Origin: a virus
Length of the DNA stretch: 64,000 bases
Strand: one strand, 5' to 3'
IMG/VR virus record: IMGVR_UViG_3300043446_001144
Coordinates: 1-64,000 of that record
Under the pieces are notes generated by a model. The model was not told where the DNA came from, ran no database searches, and saw nothing but the letters and a program-made list of their open reading frames with translations. Both the position numbers and the translations under genes were made by a program. Position 1 is the first letter of the stretch; each line of letters opens with the position of its first letter. Positions 49,236 through 57,011 of this stretch are shown one piece after another.

Positions 49236-49760
49236 ATGCCTGTATCTAACCCAGAAACCAAACCTTGGATTGCTAAACAATTACTTGCTTTAAAACCTAG
49301 AACTGTTCTAGATGTTGGAGCAGGAAAAGGTTTATATTTAAACTTAGTATACGATGTACTTGGAAAACACAATGTTCACGTAACTGGCGTTGAAGTATGG
49401 GAAGAGTATGTAAACTTTTTTATGCTTGAAATGCGGTATGACAAGTTAGTAAAGGCTGACGTAAGAGACATGCAGGAGTTTAATTACGATTTAGTTATTC
49501 TTGGAGATGTCCTTGAACACATGTCCAAAGATGATGCGTTAGCATTGTGGACTAAGATAAGTAAACAGGCAAAATACGCTGTAATTGCTATACCTGTTGT
49601 TCATCACCCACAAGATGCAGTAAACGGTAATCCCTTTGAAGTACATGTAAAGGAAGATTGGACCACTACCGAAGTGCTAGAGAGTTTCCCTGGTATTATT
49701 GACCATGCCGAGTTTTCAGTATGCGGTGCCTTTTTAGCCAAATTTAAAGGAGATTTATGA
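49236..49760 (+). CDS. Class I SAM-dependent methyltransferase, 174 aa
   Basis: Motif I is TVLDVGAGKGLYLNLVYDVL (about 19-38), the strand-2 acid is in VHVTGVEVWEEYVNFF, the middle motif is ADVRDMQEFNYDLVILGDVL, and EHMSKDDALALW follows. It is a general small-molecule or glycan methyltransferase by context. It directly follows the GT-A gene (49235/49236) and overlaps the next small gene by 4 bases (ATGA). Confidence 0.8.
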   Translation: MPVSNPETKPWIAKQLLALKPRTVLDVGAGKGLYLNLVYDVLGKHNVHVTGVEVWEEYVNFFMLEMRYDKLVKADVRDMQEFNYDLVILGDVLEHMSKDDALALWTKISKQAKYAVIAIPVVHHPQDAVNGNPFEVHVKEDWTTTEVLESFPGIIDHAEFSVCGAFLAKFKGDL

Positions 49761-49897
49761 GTGTTTATAAACGCCCTGGTTGGACACACCCGTCACCTTT
49801 TGCAAATGCAGAAACTGCACCTACTGAACCGTTAGATGTCGTTTCAGAAGAAGAGCCTTTAGTAGATGAACCTTTGTTGCCTGTAGTAGAGGAATAG
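49757..49897 (+). CDS. Small acidic peptide in the glycan island, 46 aa
   Basis: ATG 49757 overlaps the preceding stop by 4 bases, with AAAGGAG 6 bases upstream, and its TAG abuts the next ATG at 49898. It begins MSVYKRPGWTHPSPFANAET and ends in a run of E, P, L and V (EEEPLVDEPLLPVVEE). The YKRPGWTHPSPF start looks like a virion-anchoring or docking peptide. No family known. Confidence 0.6.
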   Translation: MSVYKRPGWTHPSPFANAETAPTEPLDVVSEEEPLVDEPLLPVVEE

Positions 49898-50797
49898 ATG
49901 ACTGAGAAGGTTATGCCTATGGGAGGCTCTGACATTATGTTGGAGGGCCTCAAAAAATACGTAAATTTAGATGGGATAAACGTTATACAGTCAGTATGTG
50001 ATGAAAGGTTGATTGACTTAGATAAAAAGAATATTCTTTGGCAGCATTTGCCCGCAAATCAACCATTAGTTCAAGGAATTAGTGACAAGTATTTTCAACG
50101 GCAGTTAGATGCCACCGTTATGGTTTCTCACTGGCAACATGAAAAGTACAGATTTATGCATCAAATTCCGTTATCTAATGTTGTTGTTATAAAGAATGCT
50201 ATAGAACCTATAGAGTTTATTCCTCGTTCTACAGGTCGTAAAATAAAGGTAATATATGCGTCTCCGCCATATCGCGGTTTAGACGTAATGTTAGCGTCTT
50301 TTGAGTTATTAAACAGAGATGATGTTGAGTTAGATATTTACTCCTCTACGATTATCTATGGCTCAGATTATGTAAAACATGAGGGTGACCGATACGAACC
50401 TCTATTTAATAAAGCAAGGGAATTGCCTAATGTAAACTACATTGGTTATGTTCCTCATAAAGAGATGATAAGTGCCTTCCAAAATGCCGACATTCTTGCA
50501 TATCCTTGCACTTTTGAAGAAACTTCGTGTCTTACAGTAATTGAGGCCGCCGCTGCTGGGTGCAAAATTGTTACTACTAACATTGGCGGTCTTCCTGAAA
50601 CAGGCTCTGAATTTGCAACTCTAGTACCAATACAAGCAACACATCTCGAATTAGTGTCTAGTTTTTCTTACTTTTTAAATAAAGTAATTGATGAAATTGA
50701 TTCTTTTGATGGAGCGTACCAGTCATCTTTTTACAACAAAATGTATGATTGGGAAAGACGTGCTATTGAATGGAAGTCTTTAATTAGTATGCTCTAA
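49898..50797 (+). CDS. GT-B type glycosyltransferase, GT4-like
   Basis: A 299-residue protein, ATG 49898. The C-terminal half has the GT4 nucleotide-sugar motif: FQNADILAYPCTFEETSCLT (about 187-206), then VIEAAAAGCKIVTTNIGGLP (the EAxAxGxPVV(A/T)...GG(L/I)PE motif). It lacks a long N-terminal GT-B domain, and the first 100 residues include KNAIEPIEF, the usual acceptor-side strand turn. It is the last island gene and converges on the beta-propeller gene, overlapping it by 14 bases. Confidence 0.8.
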   Translation: MTEKVMPMGGSDIMLEGLKKYVNLDGINVIQSVCDERLIDLDKKNILWQHLPANQPLVQGISDKYFQRQLDATVMVSHWQHEKYRFMHQIPLSNVVVIKNAIEPIEFIPRSTGRKIKVIYASPPYRGLDVMLASFELLNRDDVELDIYSSTIIYGSDYVKHEGDRYEPLFNKARELPNVNYIGYVPHKEMISAFQNADILAYPCTFEETSCLTVIEAAAAGCKIVTTNIGGLPETGSEFATLVPIQATHLELVSSFSYFLNKVIDEIDSFDGAYQSSFYNKMYDWERRAIEWKSLISML

Positions 50798-53700
50798 TAT
50801 AAGGTGTATAACCATCGATAGTTTCAGAGAGTGCGTTAAAACTAAACGCATTTAAAACTGCAGAGGCTATACGAGGCGTACCATCCCTTGCAGCAATAAA
50901 CAAACCTCCACCGCTAGCAATACCTCGTATTGTACTTGTTCCAAATGTAGCAACATTAGTTACCCAAGTAATACCGTCTGTAGAAGTCTTTAATGCTCCA
51001 GCAGAACCACCTGCAACCCATAAGTTATTACCATAAGACAGTGCAGGTAAGGAATTAACACTAGCACTAAAAGAAGTTTGAACAGACCAATCAAGAGACT
51101 TAGAACTTACGTTTATACTTCCACCAGTACCTCCTGCTACGTAGATTCCGTTACCATACACACCCGCACCCAACCCACCAGAAAGGCCATTGGTAGTACG
51201 CGTAGTCCAAGTAACTGCATCAGTGGAGGTTTTTAAAAGACCAGTATTTGGTCCAGCAATTATCCAGAGGTTATTTGCGTAATCTAGTAAGTTAACGGTA
51301 CTCATACCGGCGCTCTGCGTAACCCAGGTAATACCATCAGTAGATGTTCGTACAGCATTAGCACCACCTGCAACCCATAGGTTATTCCCATAGGCTACGT
51401 TGGTTATTGCTGTAGTACCAAAATTTGAGGTTCTTGTAGTCCAGGTAACTCCGTCAGTAGATGTCCGGAGAGTCCCTCCAACACCGCCAGCCACCCATAG
51501 ATTGTTTCCATAGGCTACTGCGTTTATGTCAGAAGTACCGAAGTTTGACGTTTGTGTGGCCCAGGTAATGCCGTCAGTAGAAGTTCTGAGAGTCCCTCCA
51601 ACACCGCCAGCCACCCATAGGTTATTTCCGTAAGCGACTTCGTTTATTATTGAAGTACCAAAATTTGACGTTTGTGTAGTCCAGGTTACTGTATCAGTAG
51701 AGGTTCTGATGCCTCCAGCAGAACCGCCTGCAACCCATAAGTTATTGCCATAGGCTATAGAGTTTATTGATGTAAGACCAAAATTTGAGGTCTGAGTAGT
51801 CCAGGTAAGTCCATCAGTAGATGTTTTGAGAATTCCATTAGAAACACCTACTCCTACAAAAGTCCCATTACCGTAAGCAAGTGAGGCTATACTTGTGGTG
51901 CCCCAATTACTATAGACATAGTTCCATGTAGTGCCAAAATCTGAAAGAATTGCACTACTAGATTTGTATACTCTTGGAGTTGTATTAATCATGAAAGTTT
52001 GATTACCATACTTAACTACCTCATTAGCAACATTTGTTAGAGGAGTTCCTTGGAAATACCAGTTTAAACTTTTAGCGGTTGTTCTAATAACACCAGATTC
52101 ACCTACTGAAACAAAAAACTTATCTACATAAGTAAGATAATTAATAGTATTAGTAATTGACAATAGGTTTGCTGACTGCGTAGTCCAGGTAACTCCGTCA
52201 GTGGAGGTTCTTACTGTTCCAAATTGTCCAGCGGCTACCCATAGATTATCTCCATAGGCTACTGAGTTTATGGTAGTAGCACCGAAATTTGAAGTTTGTG
52301 TAGTCCAAGTAATGCCATCAGTGGAAGTTCTTAAAGTTCCTCCAACACCGGCTGCAACCCATAGGTTATTTCCATAGGCTATTGCGTTTATGGTAGTAGA
52401 ACCAAAATTTGAGGTCTGTGTAGTCCAAGTAATTGCATCAGTAGATGTCCGGAGAGTTCCGCTATTACCGCCTGCAATCCATAGGTTATTGCCATAGGCT
52501 ATAGAACGAACGTTTGTAGCACCAAAGTTTGACGTTTGTGTAGTCCAAGTAATGCCGTCAGTAGAGGTTCTGATAGTTCCGGCAGAACCTCCTGCAACCC
52601 ATAGGTTATTTGCGTAGGTTACTGTGTTTATTATTGAAGTACCAAAGGTTGATGTTTGTGTAGCCCAGGTAACTGCATCAGTGGAAGTTCTTAAAGTTCC
52701 AGAATTACCAACCGCAACCCATAGATTATTTCCATAGGCTACTGCGTTTAGGGTAGCAGTAGTATTTGACGTTTGTGTAGCCCATGTTGTAACAGTAGTG
52801 GTAGTTCTGAGAGTTCCATTATCACCAACTGCAACTAGAGTTCCATTGCCATAGGCCACTGCATTTAGATTAGTAGTAGTAGTATTTGAAGTCTGCGTGG
52901 CCCAGATAACTCCAGGGTCGCTATATGTGTTGTCACTTATACTTATTGCTCCGCTGTTGCCAACTGCTACCCAAATATTATTGCCAAAAGAAATATCGTT
53001 GATAGTAGTAGACAATATAGGCGCTTGTGGAATCCATGTGGTTACACTATTTAAGTCGGACATAGATGCAGCAGTTGTCGAAGGTCCTGCTACAAACACT
53101 CTTCCAGCACCATCAGATTCCATTGCTGTTAAAGATGTTCCATAACCTGTTCTAGTTATCCATTTAGGAGAAGTAGAATTTGAAACTCTTATTATTCCAC
53201 CAGTACCAACTGTTACAAAAAGACCATTACCGTAGGCTATGGATGATACGGTTGAAGAAAAATTTGAGGTTTGTGTAGTCCAGGTAATTCCGTCAGTGGA
53301 AGTTCTCACTGTTCCGCTTACACCAACCGCAACCCATATATTACTTCCATAGGCTACTGCGCTTATGTTAGAGGTACCAAAATTTGAGGTTTGAGTAGCC
53401 CAGGTAATGCCGTCAGTGGAAGTTCTGAGAGTTCCAGCATTGCCGCCAGCCACCCACAGGTTATTTCCATAGGCTACTGTGCTTATTGCTGTAGTACCAA
53501 AATTTGACGTTCTTGTAGTCCAAGTAACTCCATCAGTGGAAGTTCTTAGAGTTCCAGAAGAACCAACCGCTACCCATAAGTTATTTGCGTAGGCTACTGC
53601 ATATAGACTCTGTGAACCAAAGTTTGACGTTTGTGTAGCCCAAGTAACCCCGTCAGTAGAAGTCCTTAAAGTTCCAGCAGAACCGCCTGCAACCCATAAG

Positions 53701-54443
53701 TTATTGCCATAGGCTATAGAACGAATGGTTGTAGCACCAAAGTTTGACGTTTGTGTGGCCCAGGTCACTGTATCAGTAGAGGTTCTTAGAGTTCCATTAA
53801 GACCAACTGCTACCCATAGATTATTTGCGTAGGCTACCGCGTGTATGTCAGAAGTACCGAAGTTTGACGTTTGTGTAGCCCAAGTAATGCCGTCAGTAGA
53901 AGTTCTTAAAGTTCCGGTTAAACCAACCGCCACCCATAAGTTATTTCCATAGGCTACGCTTGAATTTGCTACTCCTGCAACTCCAAAGTTATTTGTAGTG
54001 TTAGATTCACGTGGTAACCATGCAGTTCCTATATCTGCTGCTGCTGTACCATCCCATGTGTTAAATGAACCTGTTATCCAAGAGTTATTTGCATAAAGTA
54101 TTTTAGAACTAGTAGATTTCAACGAACTTAAAGACCATACACCTGTTGAAGTATTGTAGAAATCTACAGTCGAGAATGTAGAAGAAATTAACCCAAATAA
54201 ACCATTACCATAGGCTACTGCGTTAGTTGCAGTTACTCCATTACTGGGTTGAGTAGCCCATACAAGAGCGTTAGATTTTCCTAATTTTTTACCTAATGCG
54301 CTTTTAGAGTTCACGAGTACATTTGAATTAGCGGCAATCCATTCAGGTCCTGGACTATCTAATGTAGATTTTACATATACAACATCTCCTATGTTGTATA
54401 CATTAGATGAATTTGGTTCGTTCTTAAACAGCCCTTTGTTCAT
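50784..54443 (-). CDS. Giant beta-propeller repeat fibre protein, 1219 aa
   Basis: The protein is built from about 25 copies of a 40-residue unit with the wording AYGNNLWVAGGSAGTLRTST, DGITWTTQTSNFGT. STDG(I/V)TW resembles the Asp-box/BNR motif of sialidase and YCF48-like propellers. Seven or so units close one propeller, so several propellers could lie in a row. The unit is exactly 120 bp for most of its length and varies mostly at a few positions. The N-terminal 80 residues differ (MNKGLFKNEPNSSNVYN) and probably attach the fibre. It is likely a surface adhesin or receptor-binding fibre. Confidence 0.75.
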   Translation of the reverse strand: MNKGLFKNEPNSSNVYNIGDVVYVKSTLDSPGPEWIAANSNVLVNSKSALGKKLGKSNALVWATQPSNGVTATNAVAYGNGLFGLISSTFSTVDFYNTSTGVWSLSSLKSTSSKILYANNSWITGSFNTWDGTAAADIGTAWLPRESNTTNNFGVAGVANSSVAYGNNLWVAVGLTGTLRTSTDGITWATQTSNFGTSDIHAVAYANNLWVAVGLNGTLRTSTDTVTWATQTSNFGATTIRSIAYGNNLWVAGGSAGTLRTSTDGVTWATQTSNFGSQSLYAVAYANNLWVAVGSSGTLRTSTDGVTWTTRTSNFGTTAISTVAYGNNLWVAGGNAGTLRTSTDGITWATQTSNFGTSNISAVAYGSNIWVAVGVSGTVRTSTDGITWTTQTSNFSSTVSSIAYGNGLFVTVGTGGIIRVSNSTSPKWITRTGYGTSLTAMESDGAGRVFVAGPSTTAASMSDLNSVTTWIPQAPILSTTINDISFGNNIWVAVGNSGAISISDNTYSDPGVIWATQTSNTTTTNLNAVAYGNGTLVAVGDNGTLRTTTTVTTWATQTSNTTATLNAVAYGNNLWVAVGNSGTLRTSTDAVTWATQTSTFGTSIINTVTYANNLWVAGGSAGTIRTSTDGITWTTQTSNFGATNVRSIAYGNNLWIAGGNSGTLRTSTDAITWTTQTSNFGSTTINAIAYGNNLWVAAGVGGTLRTSTDGITWTTQTSNFGATTINSVAYGDNLWVAAGQFGTVRTSTDGVTWTTQSANLLSITNTINYLTYVDKFFVSVGESGVIRTTAKSLNWYFQGTPLTNVANEVVKYGNQTFMINTTPRVYKSSSAILSDFGTTWNYVYSNWGTTSIASLAYGNGTFVGVGVSNGILKTSTDGLTWTTQTSNFGLTSINSIAYGNNLWVAGGSAGGIRTSTDTVTWTTQTSNFGTSIINEVAYGNNLWVAGGVGGTLRTSTDGITWATQTSNFGTSDINAVAYGNNLWVAGGVGGTLRTSTDGVTWTTRTSNFGTTAITNVAYGNNLWVAGGANAVRTSTDGITWVTQSAGMSTVNLLDYANNLWIIAGPNTGLLKTSTDAVTWTTRTTNGLSGGLGAGVYGNGIYVAGGTGGSINVSSKSLDWSVQTSFSASVNSLPALSYGNNLWVAGGSAGALKTSTDGITWVTNVATFGTSTIRGIASGGGLFIAARDGTPRIASAVLNAFSFNALSETIDGYTPYIRAY

Positions 54444-56410
54444 TGTTTAATCCATCCCCATATGTTATTTCCTAAGTCTAAATTAGGAAGAGAATTAGGA
54501 GATACCTTTATTAGTCCAATATTAGTAACAACAACCCATAGGTTATTTCCATACGCTATTCCATTATAACTATCAGTTGGTAAAGTGCCTAGATTAAGGG
54601 CATACCATGTCGTGTAATCGGGTGAAACCTTGCCGCCTGCAACGTCAACGCACAACGCCATTGCTTTATTTCCATATAATATTCCTTCAGTTATAGAATT
54701 AATGCCATAACCAGTACCAAGATTTGACGTTTGTGTAGCCCAAGTAACTCCATCAGTAGAGGTTCTGAGAGTTCCTGCGGTACCGCCTGCAAACCATAGA
54801 TTATTTCCATAGGCTATTGCGGTTATGTTTGTAGAACCAAAGTTTGACGTTCTTGTAGTCCAAGTAATTGCATCAGTAGATGTCCGGAGAGTTCCAGCAG
54901 AACCGCCTGCTACCCACAGATTATTTCCATAGGCTACTGAGAGTATTGCTGTAGTACCAAAGTTTGACGTTTGAGTAGTCCAGGTAATTGCATCAGTAGA
55001 TGTCCGGAGAGTTCCGCTATTACCGCCTGCAACCCATAGGTTATTGCCATAGGCTATTGCGTTTATGGAATTAGAGGTATTCGGATTTCTTGTGGTCCAG
55101 GTAATACTATCAGTGGAGGTTCTTAAAGTTCCGTTATTACCAACCGCAACCCACAAGTTATTTCCATAGGCTACTTCATTCAGGACATTATTAGTATTTG
55201 GTGTTTGTGTAGCCCAAATAAGGCCATCAGTAGAAGTTCTGATAGTTGCGCTATTACCAACTGCTACAAAGAGACCGTCTCCATAGGCCACTGAGTTTAG
55301 GCTAACAGTAGTATTAGAAGTTGCAGTAGTCCATATATAAGGATATCCCGCATAGTAGAGAGTATTACCGGGATAAACTGCAGTTCCATTAGCCTTTACC
55401 CAATTGTCACCAGGTTTATCGATTCCAAATTTAATTTCCCCACGATTAAACTGGGTATTGTGTAATGAACGAAGGCCTTTATTCATGAAAACCTACCATA
55501 AATTTTTGGAAGTTCATCATATGATGCTTTTAACTGTACAGGGTATACGCTTTGTTGAGCGTTTGCAGAGGTTGTAGATGTAGTCTTCATTGCTCCCGAA
55601 GTGCCAACCATTACCCATAGATTATTACCATAGAAAATACTAGTAGGATTAATTAAATTAATTGATATGTTAGATGGTTGTGTAGTCCAGTTTACGCCAT
55701 CAGTAGACGTTCGTATATTTTCGGCGTTTCCTATCGCTATCCATAGGTTATTTCCATAGGCTATTGCGTTTATGGTAAAAGAACCAAAATTTGACGTTTG
55801 TGTAGTCCAAGTAATTGCATCAGTAGAAGTCCGGAGAGTCCCTCCAACACCGCCAGCCACCCATAGGTTATTTCCATAGGCTATAGAGGATATGTTTGTA
55901 GAACCAAAATTTGACGTTCTTGAAGTCCAGGTAACTCCGTCAGTGGAGGTTCTTACGACTCCGACAGAACCTCCTGCAACCCATAGATTACTTCCATAGG
56001 CTACTGCGTTTATGCTAGCAGTAGTACTAACTGATTGTGTAGCCCAAGTAACTCCGTCAGTAGAGGTTCTTAAAGTTCCGTTACTACCTCCTGCAACCCA
56101 CAGATTATTCCCGTAGGCTACTGCGGTTATATTTGTAGTACCAAAGGTTGATGTTTGTGTAGCCCATGTAATCCCGTCAGTAGAGGTTCTTAAAGTTCCT
56201 GCGACACCGCCAGCCACCCATAGGTTATTGCCATAGGCTATTGCGTTTATTGCTGTAGTACCAAAATTTGAGGTCTGTGTAGTCCAGGTAATGCCATCAG
56301 TAGAAGTCCGGAGAGTTCCTGCGGCACCGCCAGCCACCCATAGGTTATTTCCATAGGCTATAGAGTTTATATTTGTAGTACCAAAATTTGACGTTTGTGT
56401 AGTCCAGGTA
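50930..56410 (-). repeat. 120-bp tandem repeat arrays across three genes
   Basis: In this interval a 120-bp unit recurs in register. On the given strand a typical stretch has CATAGGTTATT(T/G)CCATAGGCT and a GTAGTCCA(A/G)GTAA(T/C) segment, with a TCAGTAGA(T/A)G core. Neighbouring copies are often nearly identical, even between genes. Such high identity among many units indicates recent duplication or ongoing recombination. Confidence 0.85.
54440..55486 (-). CDS. Beta-propeller repeat protein, 348 aa
   Basis: A shorter paralogue of the genes on both sides, overlapping each by 4 bases. About six repeats (NNLWVAVGNNGTLRTSTDSI; NPNTSNSINAIAYGNNLWVA) would form one propeller. The N-terminus MNKGLRSLHNTQFNRGEIKF differs from its neighbours, and the C-terminus ends with GNNIWGWIKQ. 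It appears to be a single-propeller version of the adjacent 1219-residue protein. Confidence 0.75.
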   Translation of the reverse strand: MNKGLRSLHNTQFNRGEIKFGIDKPGDNWVKANGTAVYPGNTLYYAGYPYIWTTATSNTTVSLNSVAYGDGLFVAVGNSATIRTSTDGLIWATQTPNTNNVLNEVAYGNNLWVAVGNNGTLRTSTDSITWTTRNPNTSNSINAIAYGNNLWVAGGNSGTLRTSTDAITWTTQTSNFGTTAILSVAYGNNLWVAGGSAGTLRTSTDAITWTTRTSNFGSTNITAIAYGNNLWFAGGTAGTLRTSTDGVTWATQTSNLGTGYGINSITEGILYGNKAMALCVDVAGGKVSPDYTTWYALNLGTLPTDSYNGIAYGNNLWVVVTNIGLIKVSPNSLPNLDLGNNIWGWIKQ

Positions 56411-56616
56411 AGAATACGTTCTGCAGTGTAGATGCTTGGTAACGAATTTACAACAAAAGGATTTGATAAAGTATTTTTTAGTGAATTACTAGGAGAATTT
56501 ATACCGTAAGCAAATAGCCTTAAAACACCGCCCTTAGTTGAGTCCAAAAATAATGAATTAGACTGGTCCTCATTAGTGTTGGGCTTTCGTGAACTTCCAA
56601 ATGTGCCCCTGTTCAA
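55483..56616 (-). CDS. Beta-propeller repeat protein, 377 aa
   Basis: Third paralogue with about seven 40-residue repeats (ITWTTQTSNFGTTNINSIAY; GNNLWVAGGAAGTLRTSTDG) in residues 70-345, an N-terminal 70-residue arm (GSSRKPNTNEDQSNSLFLDS) and a polar end. It is the first of three tandem genes, with start/stop overlaps of 4 bases, and presumably derives from the same ancestral unit. Confidence 0.75.
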   Translation of the reverse strand: MNRGTFGSSRKPNTNEDQSNSLFLDSTKGGVLRLFAYGINSPSNSLKNTLSNPFVVNSLPSIYTAERILTWTTQTSNFGTTNINSIAYGNNLWVAGGAAGTLRTSTDGITWTTQTSNFGTTAINAIAYGNNLWVAGGVAGTLRTSTDGITWATQTSTFGTTNITAVAYGNNLWVAGGSNGTLRTSTDGVTWATQSVSTTASINAVAYGSNLWVAGGSVGVVRTSTDGVTWTSRTSNFGSTNISSIAYGNNLWVAGGVGGTLRTSTDAITWTTQTSNFGSFTINAIAYGNNLWIAIGNAENIRTSTDGVNWTTQPSNISINLINPTSIFYGNNLWVMVGTSGAMKTTSTTSANAQQSVYPVQLKASYDELPKIYGRFS

Positions 56617-56618
56617 AG

Positions 56619-56999
56619 TTAGAAGTCTCCACCAAAAGCAATTACATGATAGGTTTCAGCGTTATTTGTAGTAACGCGAAGAGATGAGCCTGAAGGTAAC
56701 ACGAGTGAGTTAAAAGTAATTGCGGTAGAAAAAGAACTAATTGATGCGCTTGGAGTAGTTGCAGTAATGGCTACCTCTTGAAGAAGAAAGTAAGTTGAAC
56801 CATCATAGATAAAAAGTCGCACTACATTAGCAGTCGATGTTCCTGCTGCAGTGATGTCAACCTCATCAATTCGGCTACCACTTGCACCTGCGGTGAATAG
56901 TGTTCCTACGCTTGTAGGAGCAGTTCTAGACGTGTCAGCAGATGATATAGATACAGCCGAGCAACGTGGGGTTGCTGCAAAATTTGGTGTCGTTGCCAT
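56619..56999 (-). CDS. Small beta-rich virion-associated protein, 126 aa
   Basis: A beta-strand-rich protein (RIDEVDITAAGTSTANVVRL; FIYDGSTYFLLQEVAITAT; TFNSLVLPSGSSLRVTTNN). The strand order resembles small jelly-roll proteins encoded beside fibres in many phages. ATG 56999 follows 12 bases after the collagen-like gene's stop. Possibly a capsid decoration or fibre accessory protein. Confidence 0.6.
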   Translation of the reverse strand: MATTPNFAATPRCSAVSISSADTSRTAPTSVGTLFTAGASGSRIDEVDITAAGTSTANVVRLFIYDGSTYFLLQEVAITATTPSASISSFSTAITFNSLVLPSGSSLRVTTNNAETYHVIAFGGDF

Positions 57000-57011
57000 A
57001 TATTTCCTTTG

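Noticed and set aside
50930-56410. CRISPR-like array of 120-bp repeats
   Set aside because: There are no short repeats with unique spacers; the units translate continuously as propeller repeats in one frame.
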